A stretch of DNA of 15,295 nt from DATJHM01 sp035493895 (GTDB lineage Bacteria > Chloroflexota > Ktedonobacteria > Ktedonobacterales > Ktedonobacteraceae): NCBI GenBank assembly GCA_035493895.1, contig DATJHM010000346.1, forward strand, positions 1-15,295, given 5' to 3'. The notes beneath the pieces are model-generated. The model saw only the letters and a program-made list of their open reading frames with translations. It ran no database searches and was not told the DNA's origin. Shown here piece by piece: positions 6,082 through 13,853 of the stretch. The translations under genes were made by a program, and so were the position numbers. The stretch's first letter is position 1. The number at the start of each line of letters is the position of its first letter.

Positions 6082-8079
6082 ATGAGTTGTATTGGAACGG
6101 CGGGCCATGTCGACCATGGCAAATCGACGCTGGTCAAGGCGCTGACCGGGATTGATCCTGATCGGCTGGCCGAAGAGAAAGAACGGGGCATGACCATCGA
6201 TCTTGGTTTTGCCTGGTTAAAGCTGCCGAGCGGACGCGAAGTGAGCATCGTGGATGTACCGGGCCATGAGAGCTTTATTAAGAATATGCTGGCAGGCGTC
6301 GGGGGCATTGACGCCGCTTTGCTGGTTGTGGCAGCCGATGAAGGCGTGATGCCGCAGACGCGTGAGCATCTGGCGATATTAGACCTGCTGGGCGTGAGCA
6401 GCGGCGTTGTCGCGCTCACCAAGGCCGATCTCGTCGATGAAGAATGGCTCGAGCTTGTGCACGAAGAGGTAGAAGAGCAGCTCAAAGGGACCACTCTGGC
6501 AAATGCTGCAATACAGGCCGTCTCAGTCTATACTGGACGCGGTTTGCCGGAACTGCTCAGTGCGCTGGAAAAAGTGTTGCGCGAGGCTCAGGATCGCCAG
6601 AATATCGCACGCCCTCGTCTGCCTGTCGATCGCGTCTTTACCCTGACTGGCTTTGGGACGGTCGTGACCGGGACGTTGCTGGATGGAAGCTTCAAAAGCG
6701 GGCAGGAGGTCGAAATACTCCCTCAGGGAACACGCACCCGCATTCGGGGCATACAGACGCACAAGCACCAGGTCGAGAACGTCGGGCCGGGAAGTCGAGC
6801 CGCGCTCAATCTGGCAAATGTCGCCCGGAACGAGCTGGAGCGCGGGAACGTCGTCTGTCAGCCCGGGCAGATGCGTAGTACTGTGCTCTGCGACGTACGC
6901 TTGCATATTTTAGCGGATGCTGCACATCCGCTCGCACATAACACCCAGGTCGATTTCTATAGTGGCGCGCAAGAAATTAGCGCTCGTGTGCGTCTATTAG
7001 ATGTCGATGAATTGCGCCCCGGAGAGAGTGGCTGGGCGCAGTTGCGTTTGAGCCGGGCGGCGGTGGTCGCGAAGCGCGATCGGTTCATTATTCGTATCCC
7101 TTCGCCGAGCATGACCATTGGCGGCGGCGAGATTATCGACGTCCAGGCGCGCCATCATCGCAGGCATCAGCCGCAGGTCCTGGACGGCCTGGAACGTCTG
7201 GAGCAAGGATCGCCAGAGGAGCAAGTCCTGGCTGCACTGGATCGGAGAATAGCGGGAAGAGGGACTGGCAAGAGCGTGGCAGGGGGCACATTTCAGGGGC
7301 GAACCGGCTATGAACTACCAGAAATCATCAGGCAGTGTAATTTGGCGGAGGATGTGACGTTAAAGGTACTAGAGACGTTGTTATCAGAGGAACGAGTTCG
7401 CAAAATAGGCGAGTATTGGTTTGCGCAACGTGTCTGGGAGGAGCTGGCTGAGGAAGCCGTACATCTGGTGAGGGAACAGCATCGACACTATCCTTTACGA
7501 AGTGGCTTATCGAAAGAAGAGTGGCGAGCACGTTTACATCTCGCACCGCGTATGGCCAATGAAGTCTTTAGTGTCCTGGCAACAGAGGAGAAACTGGAGG
7601 CGGTGCCTGAAGGCACTATCCAGCAAGCGACTGGCGCAAGTGCGAGTAGCCGTCCGGGCGTAGCGTTGCCGGGTGGGCTTATTCGTGTATTTAATTTTAC
7701 GCCCAGGTTTAGCGAAGAGCAGCAGCGACAGATTGCACAGATCGTGAAGCGCTTTCAAGAGAATCCATACACGCCACCAGAGCGCAGTGAAGTAGAGAGA
7801 AGTATCGGAGGGGAGGTTGTCAGCGCATTGATCGAGCAGGGAAGATTCATCAAAGTAGGAACGAACCTGTTGTTTTTGCGAGAGGCGTACGAAGAGGCGC
7901 GCGAGCGCCTGATTGTGTACTTGCAAGAGCATGGAAAAATTACAGTTGCGGAGGCGCGTGATGTCCTGGGTGGATCGCGCAAGTACATATTGCCATTGTT
8001 AGAACAGATGGATGCATTACATATAACCAGACGAGTGGGAGATGAAAGGGTACTGGGGCAGGCGGTATTGCGCTCATAA
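6082..8079 (+). CDS. selB: Selenocysteine-specific translation elongation factor SelB
   Basis: SelB is the GTPase that brings Sec-tRNA(Sec) to the ribosome at UGA codons marked by a SECIS hairpin. The 665 residues contain the GTPase motifs G1 GHVDHGKST (8-16), G3 DVPGH (58-62), G4 TKAD (113-116) and G5 SVYTGRG. EF-Tu-like domains II and III follow (from PRLPVDRVFTLTGFGTVVTG), with the SelB-type ending PSPSMTIGGGEIID, and then a long C-terminal part with winged-helix repeats that would read the SECIS element. The lack of a switch to the MRYVTIGT-type EF-Tu start and the phrase LLGVSSGVVALTKADLVDEEW are typical of SelB. The ATG at 6082 follows GGGGAAGGAA; an upstream open frame from 5908 is rejected because it crosses the promoter region and has no family match. 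The last third uses AGA, AGG, TTA and ATA codons more than the first two thirds. No selA, selD or tRNA-Sec is in the window. Confidence 0.97.
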   Translation: MSCIGTAGHVDHGKSTLVKALTGIDPDRLAEEKERGMTIDLGFAWLKLPSGREVSIVDVPGHESFIKNMLAGVGGIDAALLVVAADEGVMPQTREHLAILDLLGVSSGVVALTKADLVDEEWLELVHEEVEEQLKGTTLANAAIQAVSVYTGRGLPELLSALEKVLREAQDRQNIARPRLPVDRVFTLTGFGTVVTGTLLDGSFKSGQEVEILPQGTRTRIRGIQTHKHQVENVGPGSRAALNLANVARNELERGNVVCQPGQMRSTVLCDVRLHILADAAHPLAHNTQVDFYSGAQEISARVRLLDVDELRPGESGWAQLRLSRAAVVAKRDRFIIRIPSPSMTIGGGEIIDVQARHHRRHQPQVLDGLERLEQGSPEEQVLAALDRRIAGRGTGKSVAGGTFQGRTGYELPEIIRQCNLAEDVTLKVLETLLSEERVRKIGEYWFAQRVWEELAEEAVHLVREQHRHYPLRSGLSKEEWRARLHLAPRMANEVFSVLATEEKLEAVPEGTIQQATGASASSRPGVALPGGLIRVFNFTPRFSEEQQRQIAQIVKRFQENPYTPPERSEVERSIGGEVVSALIEQGRFIKVGTNLLFLREAYEEARERLIVYLQEHGKITVAEARDVLGGSRKYILPLLEQMDALHITRRVGDERVLGQAVLRS

Positions 8080-8162
8080 GCAGAGAAACGTGATAGAACG
8101 GGACCTGAGAGGGTCGTTTGAGGCGCGGAAAAAGCAGGAAACTCCCATTTTTGAGGAGAGTG

Positions 8163-8191
8163 TTCCATTCTGTCACAGAATAGGTTAAAAT
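8163..8191 (+). promoter_or_regulatory. Candidate promoter of the PASTA kinase with a dyad in the spacer
   Basis: TTCCAT (8163-8168), a 17-bp spacer and TAAAAT (8186-8191) form a plausible sigma70-type promoter. An inverted repeat ATTCTG-TCA-CAGAAT (8167-8181) fills most of the spacer, a classical place for a repressor. Transcription would start near 8198, leaving a leader of about 235 bases before the kinase start. Confidence 0.4.
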
Positions 8192-8433
8192 AGTGGCGCA
8201 ATAAAATTGGTTGATGTTATTCTCATTGACGGGGACCTGGCCTCCTGGTAGGAGAATCAAGAAATCGGCGATTAGGATAGAAGTCCTTCTCCTGAGACGA
8301 AATGCCATGGGGCAGGACATCTAATAGTAGGACGACCTGTCGAGTATCAAAATCGGGATACTTTTACAGCATTCGCCCCATAGGCAAAGAATGGCGGTTG
8401 TGAAGAGACAACGCCTGTACAGTGCGGAGAGCT
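8192..8433 (+). other. Leader region before the PASTA kinase
   Basis: These 242 bases hold no gene. CTCCT (8242-8246) can pair with AGGAG (8250-8254), while ATTCTC (8219-8224) can pair with GAGAAT (8252-8257); the two pairings overlap and exclude each other. I matched no known riboswitch or tRNA. With the selB 3' flank (8080-8162), where no clear terminator was found, the whole gap is 354 bases. Confidence 0.35.
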
Positions 8434-10383
8434 ATGCAAATCGAAGTTTTGGGTGAGCGATACCAGTTACAAGACCCCATAGGGCGCGGCGGCATGGCTA
8501 CGATCTATCGGGGACATGATATGCGCATGGATCGCGTCGTGGCTATCAAGGTGCTCCGAGAAGTTTACAGTACCGATCCAAAGTTTGTGACCCGCTTTCA
8601 ACGCGAGGCGAAAGCGGCCTCCGCATTGCAGCATCCGAATATCGTGCAGGTCTACGATTATGGGCAAAGTGACGGCAATTATTTTATCGTCATGGAACTC
8701 GTAGAAGGGACCGACCTGCGACGATATTTGCGCTCGCGCGGAGTACTGGCGACGGATCGCGCCATAATAATAGCCCATGATGTCGCGTTAGGTTTAGGCG
8801 CTGCGCATCGTCGCAGCATCGTGCATAGAGATGTAAAACCACAAAATATACTGGTCGGGCGAGATGGCTCCATTAAGCTGACAGACTTTGGTATTGCCAG
8901 TGTGTACAAAGACATCAATGCCGAACGCCTGACGACCACTGGCATGACGCTGGGGACTGTCCAATATTATGCGCCGGAGCAAGCGCAAGGTGAGATTGTC
9001 AGCCCTGCTGCGGATGTCTATGCCCTGGGCATTGTTATGTATGAGATGATGACCGGGCGCACGCCATTTGATGGCGATACCCCGGTCGCTGTTGCAATGC
9101 AGCATATTCAAGATGCGCCAATTCCCCCCAGACAGCTGAATCCTAGTATCCCGCCAGCTCTGGAAGAGATTATCCTGCGCTGTCTGGAGAAAGTGCCCGA
9201 AATGCGCTTTCGCGATGGGAGCACGCTGGCACGCGCGTTGGAGATGCTGGGTGAAGAAGAGCTAGGCGCTGTGGCTACGCCAAACGGGACAACCACGAGC
9301 GGCGTGCTAACTCCACCTCCAGGAGACTCAACCGTTGTCATCAATAATTCACGCAGCAGCGCGCCCCTGCCCTCATCTCCGAATCAGCGCGTGGGACCAG
9401 GATATAACGCGGCTTCGGTCTATGCCGAACAGACGCATGCGATGAACGCGAGCAGCAGTGGCGTAGGGTATAATAACGCGCCTCCTCCTATGATGGCGAA
9501 TCCGGTGGGAACCTATGCCCCAGGTGCCGATGCAACGCGTCCATTTGACAGAGATGCGTTGCAGCCGGGAAGAAATGTGTCGGAGCAGAAGGAGACGCGT
9601 TTCGCAAATGTCGTGACGTGGCTCATTGTGCTGGCTGCATTGGTCCTGCTGGGTTTTAGCGTCTATCTCGCAAGTATGCTCGGACTACTGGATTTTCTGG
9701 GTGGCGGCAAGAGCAATAATCCTCCTCCTACTCCATCACCTACCGCAATCGTTATGGTCCAGGTTCCCGATCTGGTCGGACAGAAAGAAGCCGCTGCCAA
9801 ACAAGCGGCACTGCATGCAGGGCTAGCCTGGCAGGAGCAGGGAAATGGACCAGATGTGACCGCTCAGAATATCCCGGCTGGCCGTAGTGTGAACAAAGGC
9901 ACGACGATTGTCGTAACCCTGGGCACCTACGTGAAGACTGTGACAATCCCGAATGGGCTGGTCGGCGATACGATGGAGCATGTGCTTGCCAAATTAAAAG
10001 CTCAGGGAATTTCTTATACGATCCAAAAAGATCCATACGATCCAACGAAGGATGTAGGTGTTGTAACTCAGGTTGAACCAGGCCAGGGCCAGACTATGAA
10101 GTTAAGTCAGTCTGTGATCGTCCATGTCAATAGCGCACCGATCATGAGACCGACGCCGATACCAACGCCGACACCAACCCCGGCACCGACACCAACGCCA
10201 ACACCGATACCTGTAGTATCACCGACGCCGACGCCCAACCCGTCGGCTCCGTCGGTGACGCCAACACCAACAAACACGTCACCGACGCCGACTACTACGC
10301 CGCCGACAGGTACATCGACGCCGACAAATAGTAATGGTGGAGGGGCGTCGTCGGGGACGCCAACACCAACGCCAACGCCGTAA
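8434..10383 (+). CDS. Membrane Ser/Thr protein kinase with two PASTA domains (PknB/PrkC type)
   Basis: This 649-residue Hanks-type kinase has a complete catalytic domain (about 10-272): glycine loop GRGGMATIY, Lys39 (VAIK), catalytic loop HRDVKPQN (Asp133), DFG (151-153) and APE (180-182). A low-complexity juxtamembrane linker (280-390) leads to one membrane helix (about 396-418). Outside are two PASTA domains (about 442-498, starting VQVPDLVGQ, and 501-567) and a Thr-Pro-rich tail (571-649). PASTA domains of this family bind peptidoglycan fragments or lipid II and control cell wall growth, division or sporulation; that role is inferred. Most Firmicute and actinobacterial relatives have three to five PASTA repeats, so two is few. 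The ATG at 8434 follows CGGAGAG; an in-frame GTG at 8422 has no ribosome binding site. The usual partner phosphatase is not adjacent. A clear terminator follows. Confidence 0.96.
   Translation: MQIEVLGERYQLQDPIGRGGMATIYRGHDMRMDRVVAIKVLREVYSTDPKFVTRFQREAKAASALQHPNIVQVYDYGQSDGNYFIVMELVEGTDLRRYLRSRGVLATDRAIIIAHDVALGLGAAHRRSIVHRDVKPQNILVGRDGSIKLTDFGIASVYKDINAERLTTTGMTLGTVQYYAPEQAQGEIVSPAADVYALGIVMYEMMTGRTPFDGDTPVAVAMQHIQDAPIPPRQLNPSIPPALEEIILRCLEKVPEMRFRDGSTLARALEMLGEEELGAVATPNGTTTSGVLTPPPGDSTVVINNSRSSAPLPSSPNQRVGPGYNAASVYAEQTHAMNASSSGVGYNNAPPPMMANPVGTYAPGADATRPFDRDALQPGRNVSEQKETRFANVVTWLIVLAALVLLGFSVYLASMLGLLDFLGGGKSNNPPPTPSPTAIVMVQVPDLVGQKEAAAKQAALHAGLAWQEQGNGPDVTAQNIPAGRSVNKGTTIVVTLGTYVKTVTIPNGLVGDTMEHVLAKLKAQGISYTIQKDPYDPTKDVGVVTQVEPGQGQTMKLSQSVIVHVNSAPIMRPTPIPTPTPTPAPTPTPTPIPVVSPTPTPNPSAPSVTPTPTNTSPTPTTTPPTGTSTPTNSNGGGASSGTPTPTPTP
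10147..10380 (+). repeat. Thr-Pro low-complexity repeat inside the kinase gene
   Basis: About 78 codons read mainly as Thr-Pro pairs (ACA/ACG/ACC CCG/CCA/CCT), with two interruptions by Ser, Gly and Asn. The near-repetitive ACNCCN units make the stretch prone to length change by slippage. The encoded tail would extend beyond the PASTA domains at the cell surface, probably spanning the wall or carrying O-glycans. Confidence 0.85.
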
Positions 10384-10421
10384 TATACAAATATGCCGAT
10401 TTATTGAGTAAGTGCAATGAG

Positions 10422-10480
10422 GCAGGTTGAGAAGCCATGCGCATAACTGCAAAGCTTCTGACCTGCTTTTTGTTATTTTT
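10422..10480 (+). terminator. Rho-independent terminator of the PASTA kinase gene
   Basis: GCAGGT plus AGAAGC (10422-10435, with a 2-base internal bulge) pairs with GCTTCT plus ACCTGC (10454-10466, 1-base bulge), followed directly by TTTTTGTTATTTTT. This is a classical terminator 38 bases after the stop codon. Confidence 0.85.
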
Positions 10481-10812
10481 CAGGATCGTGTGCATCCGTA
10501 GGGTGGACAAAAAGAGTGTAAATACGTAGTCGCCTCCGTATTTTGCGTGCGTGCGGAGGTGTCATACATCGGTACAGAGGGACGTGTTATACTTGAAGTA
10601 GAAGCATGTCATTGGCTGTCTGGTGACAAGACAGAGGGCAGGTAAGCAAACACGCGCACCACAACGCAGGCAACGCAGAATTGTAGCAGGGACGCTATCA
10701 TAATGCTGTTCGTCAGGGCAGTGATTGGGGCTTCATTGTTGTAATGCGTAGCAGCGAGTGACTGTGGAAGGCCGCATCTTCCCTCCAAAATCAAAGACAT
10801 AAGGATGCTTGT
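10481..10812 (+). promoter_or_regulatory. Promoter and long leader of the glycosyltransferase operon
   Basis: An extended -10 element TGTTATACT (10585-10593) is the best promoter; no good -35 hexamer lies upstream, as is usual for extended -10 promoters. The leader to the start at 10813 would be about 210 bases. A GC-rich hairpin CCTCCG...CGGAGG (10533-10559) lies upstream of the promoter, and a small hairpin GGAAG...CTTCC (10766-10782) lies near the end of the leader. The leader contains no convincing ORF and no known riboswitch that I recognise. Confidence 0.45.
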
Positions 10813-12216
10813 ATGATGAAACTTGATGGAGCAATAACTCCAGCGAACACACTGTTTGTCTTGCTCTGTTTTGAAGGGCCTGATGTCTATTCGACCGCCG
10901 GTGGTTTAGGGACGCGTGTCTCTGAACTCAGCGAAGAACTGGCGGTGCAGGGATATACGACACACTTGATATATATAGGCGATCCCAATAAGCCATCAAC
11001 TGAACTGCGCGTTGATGGGCGATTGATCCTCAAACGTTGGTCGCAATGGGTGAGCAAATATTATCCCAATGGCGTCTATGACGGTGAAGAGCAGAAGCTC
11101 TACGACTACAATGAGAGCGTGCCATATCATATCTATAATGAGATCGTACGTCCCGCGCTGGCTGAAAGCAAAACCGTCGTGATATTAGGGGAGGATTGGC
11201 ATACCGCCGAGGTGATGTGTCGAACCTCAGATCTATTCAACTGGTATGGCGTGCGTCAACGGGTACTGATGCTCTGGAATCTCAATAGCTTGATGTCTTT
11301 GCATCGCATCAACTGGGGAAGGCTCAATTTTGTCACCACTTTATGTACCGTCAGTAAGTATATGAAGCACAAAATGTGGGAGTTAGGCGTCAATCCGCTG
11401 GTGATTCCCAATGGCATCCCCTCTCGGCATATGACGCCGGTAGATCCTCAGGCTGTAGAGCGTCTGCGCAAAATAGCGCGTCAGGGAGATCCCAGCCGTT
11501 TCTTCCTCTTTAAAATCGGACGCTTCGATCCTGACAAACGCTGGATCATGGCGGTAGAAGCGGCGGCACGCTTGAAACATAGCGGTCATCCCGTAACTCT
11601 CTTTGTGCGTGGAGGAATAGAGCCTCATGGCGCTGAAGTATTCCATCGCGCTTACAGTCTGGGTCTCAGTATTCAAGATGTCGTGGCACAGCGTCCTGAT
11701 CTGAATCAATGTATGGATGCTATCGAGCAGGCGGGGCCAGCTGACATTTACAACCTGCGTTTCTTCTTGCCAGAAGAATTCGTGCGCACGACCTATGCGG
11801 CAGCAGACGCTACCCTGGCGAACAGTGGCCACGAGCCTTTTGGGCTGGTGGCTCTGGAAGTGATGGCGGCGCAGGGCATTGCCGTGACTGGTTCGACCGG
11901 TGAGGATTATGCAATCTCCTTTGAGAATGCTATCGTTACCGAGACAGAGGATCCCGATGAAATTGTAGGCTATCTGCTCTACTTGCAACGTCATCCAGAC
12001 GAGCATGAGCGCATCCGCAAAGCCGGATATGAGACTGCACAGCAATTTTTGTGGGAGCGCGTCATTGCGAATCTTTTAGGGAAGCTGGAGTTTCTCGCGC
12101 GTAAACAGAATATTGTTCTGCCAATTGCTACCATTGCGAATGAGGAGCAAGGGAAGGAAAATGGCAGGAAAAGCCGGAATGGGGAGGTCGTGCGCGAGGA
12201 AAACCTGGCAGTGTAA
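10813..12216 (+). CDS. Glycogen synthase-like glycosyltransferase (GT-B fold, GT4/GT5 type)
   Basis: This 467-residue retaining glycosyltransferase probably transfers glucose from a nucleotide sugar to an alpha-glucan. The N-terminal domain has the STAGGLGTRVSEL motif (27-40), the acceptor-side loop typical of glycogen and starch synthases, and GEDWHTAE (126-133), like the HDWHT of that family. The C-terminal domain has the donor-binding KIGRFDPDKRW (234-244, Arg237 and Lys242) and the E-x7-E motif with Glu341 and Glu349 (EPFGLVALE). The final 30 residues are charged and probably disordered. AAGGA lies seven bases before the ATG at 10813; a second ATG follows directly. The gene is followed after 17 bp by a GH57 gene, which supports a role in glycogen or a related glucan. 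The sugar donor cannot be read from sequence. Confidence 0.88.
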   Translation: MMKLDGAITPANTLFVLLCFEGPDVYSTAGGLGTRVSELSEELAVQGYTTHLIYIGDPNKPSTELRVDGRLILKRWSQWVSKYYPNGVYDGEEQKLYDYNESVPYHIYNEIVRPALAESKTVVILGEDWHTAEVMCRTSDLFNWYGVRQRVLMLWNLNSLMSLHRINWGRLNFVTTLCTVSKYMKHKMWELGVNPLVIPNGIPSRHMTPVDPQAVERLRKIARQGDPSRFFLFKIGRFDPDKRWIMAVEAAARLKHSGHPVTLFVRGGIEPHGAEVFHRAYSLGLSIQDVVAQRPDLNQCMDAIEQAGPADIYNLRFFLPEEFVRTTYAAADATLANSGHEPFGLVALEVMAAQGIAVTGSTGEDYAISFENAIVTETEDPDEIVGYLLYLQRHPDEHERIRKAGYETAQQFLWERVIANLLGKLEFLARKQNIVLPIATIANEEQGKENGRKSRNGEVVREENLAV

Positions 12217-12233
12217 TTTGAGAGGGATGACAT

Positions 12234-13643
12234 ATGGTTGCGGATCTGGCGATCTACACCGTTGTGCATCAGCCGCGCCGGCTTAAGTTGCCGGCGCAGC
12301 CGATTCCACGGGGTGCTTCGATAGAGGATATTACTCACTGTCTCTTTGACGAACAGATGAATGAACGCTACTTCCGAAAAGTGGCTCAGTACAGCTATTA
12401 TCCCGCTGCTCAGATGTTTCTAGATCTGGTGCGTCAGGGAATGCATCTTTCGATAGGCTTCTCGCTCTCTTTTGTGCGGCAGGCGGCAATCTGGGATGAA
12501 GAATTGCTGAACCTTTTTCGCGAGCTTGTCGCACACGAAAATGTGGAATTAATAGGCGTTGAGCCCTATCATAGTTTTCTTTTTCTGCTGGATCTGCCTG
12601 CCTTTGTCGTGCGTATGCGCAAAATGGCAGAGGAGCTCGAGCAGATCTTCGGCAAACGCCCGCTTGTAACGGATACTACTGAGATGTGTATGTCGGCAAC
12701 CCTGTATGATGCGCTCGATAGCGCGGGCTTTCGCGGGGCCCTCATGGATGGCCGTCCCTGGGTGATGGAATGGCGTGAGAGCACGCATCTCTATCACAAT
12801 GGAGACGATGGTCCCTATGCACGCCCGATAGAAGAGAAGAAGAGCGGATCACAGGCGCGCAGGATGATGCCGAAGTTGCTCGCAGAGTGTGACCATAGCA
12901 AGCCGCCGTATCTCCTCGCCCGGCATGTAGAGCTGAGCGATGATGTCGGCTATCGTTTTTCAAATCAGAGCTGGCATGGCTACCCTCTCTATGCTGACAC
13001 TTATGCGAACTGGGTTGCCAATACCTGGGGCGATCTGCTGCTTCTGGGCTGGGATTTCGAAACCTTTGGTGAACACCACCGGAAGGATAGCGGCATCTTT
13101 GAGTTTATGCGTGCGTTGCCACAAGAATTAGCGCATCGTAACGTGGAGACTCACACTGCCAGTCAACTCATCGAGCGTCACCAGCGGCAGTCGTATCACC
13201 TCCCCTTGCCCGTACATCCTACTACCTGGGCAGGCAGCGGTGGCATGGAGTTCTTCCTGGGCAATAGTGCGCAACAGAATATTCTACAATTGATGGGTCA
13301 TGTCTATGGCATGGCAAGGCTGACTGAGAACCCCGATCTAATCGACCTGGCAATCTGGCTATCGCAATCGGACAATCTGCACCTTATTCAATGGTATGGG
13401 CGCAGTGGGCCTGAGGCTGAGGTCTCAGCGTACTTCACGCCAGATGAGTGGTGGGAATTAGGACCAAATGGGGTTATTCATGAACAGCAGCAGGTCTATC
13501 TCAACGCGTTGCGTGCAATGGAGCCCTATCTTCCGGTCCGGGCATTGCGCAGAGGGACCTCCAAAGGGACAAAGGGGGGGACGCGCAGAGAACCGAAGGC
13601 GCAAGCCGGAGACTCGCGTGAACTGGCGATTGCCACCAGCTAG
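12234..13643 (+). CDS. GH57 alpha-amylase-like glycoside hydrolase
   Basis: This 469-residue protein shows the conserved regions of glycoside hydrolase family 57: HQP (12-14), VELIGVEPYH (104-113), VTDTTEMCMS with the likely nucleophile Glu150, and LGWDFETFGEH with the likely acid Asp274, followed by GIFEFMRALP. This region-4 pattern (DxETFGEH...GIFEF) and the length match the archaeal amylase-like subgroup typified by MJ1611, rather than the longer 4-alpha-glucanotransferases or branching enzymes. It has no signal peptide, so it works in the cytoplasm, probably cutting or trimming the glucan made by the adjacent glycosyltransferase. The last 30 residues (TSKGTKGGTRREPKA...) are basic and low complexity. 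GAGAGGG lies about seven bases before the ATG. The 17-bp gap and shared terminator make an operon almost certain. Confidence 0.9.
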   Translation: MVADLAIYTVVHQPRRLKLPAQPIPRGASIEDITHCLFDEQMNERYFRKVAQYSYYPAAQMFLDLVRQGMHLSIGFSLSFVRQAAIWDEELLNLFRELVAHENVELIGVEPYHSFLFLLDLPAFVVRMRKMAEELEQIFGKRPLVTDTTEMCMSATLYDALDSAGFRGALMDGRPWVMEWRESTHLYHNGDDGPYARPIEEKKSGSQARRMMPKLLAECDHSKPPYLLARHVELSDDVGYRFSNQSWHGYPLYADTYANWVANTWGDLLLLGWDFETFGEHHRKDSGIFEFMRALPQELAHRNVETHTASQLIERHQRQSYHLPLPVHPTTWAGSGGMEFFLGNSAQQNILQLMGHVYGMARLTENPDLIDLAIWLSQSDNLHLIQWYGRSGPEAEVSAYFTPDEWWELGPNGVIHEQQQVYLNALRAMEPYLPVRALRRGTSKGTKGGTRREPKAQAGDSRELAIATS

Positions 13644-13664
13644 AGATGTCGCATTTCGTTCATA

Positions 13665-13740
13665 ATTAGCACATCCGGGCAAAATAAAAGCAGGACAACA
13701 GCATGTCGTTGTCCTGCTTTTATTTTGCCCGATCGCTAAT
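13665..13740 (+). terminator. Very long hairpin terminator after the GH57 gene
   Basis: Positions 13676-13699 pair perfectly with 13708-13731 (24 bp) around an 8-base loop, and an outer 6-bp stem ATTAGC/GCTAAT (13665-13670 and 13735-13740) continues after a small internal loop. The inner stem has GCAGGAC/GTCCTGC flanked by AAAATAAAA and TTTTATTTT, so it can end transcription in either direction. It starts 22 bases after the GH57 stop codon. Confidence 0.9.
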
Positions 13741-13754
13741 AAAGGAGATACTCT

Positions 13755-13847
13755 TTGGACCAGAAAGAACTGGTTGAGATGGAGGAGACGGTGTATTACT
13801 TTTCGCCCAATCATGCGCGAATAATTGACTTGATAGGGTCTATTTAG
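13755..13847 (+). CDS. Candidate small protein, 30 residues, TTG start
   Basis: A frame TTG-GAC-CAG begins seven bases after a full AAAGGAG (13741-13747) and runs 30 codons to TAG. It encodes MDQKELVEMEETVYYFSPNH followed by a hydrophobic end ARIIDLIGSI. An internal ATG (13779) would give 22 residues. The first half is acidic and the last ten residues could form a short amphipathic helix. I recognise no family. It lies immediately after the GH57 terminator, so it would need its own promoter or read-through, and none is obvious in the 14 bases available. It could also be the remnant of a longer gene. The Shine-Dalgarno quality and spacing are the main evidence. Confidence 0.45.
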   Translation: MDQKELVEMEETVYYFSPNHARIIDLIGSI

Positions 13848-13853
13848 ATAGAC
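13825..13853 (+). promoter_or_regulatory. Candidate promoter and dyad before the transglycosylase gene
   Basis: TTGACT (13825-13830) is a near-consensus -35 box. The best -10 at normal distance is GATAGA (13847-13852, 16-bp spacer), which is weak. It overlaps an inverted repeat GTCTAT-TTAG-ATAGAC (13838-13853) that also covers the stop codon of the small ORF. This may be an operator that controls the transglycosylase. Confidence 0.35.

Noticed and set aside
8080..8433. Possible tRNA-Sec between selB and the kinase
   Set aside because: No T-loop consensus, no UCA anticodon arm and no long acceptor stem could be found.
11383..12045. 220-residue minus-strand open frame inside the glycosyltransferase gene
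   Set aside because: It is antisense to conserved catalytic motifs and has no family features.
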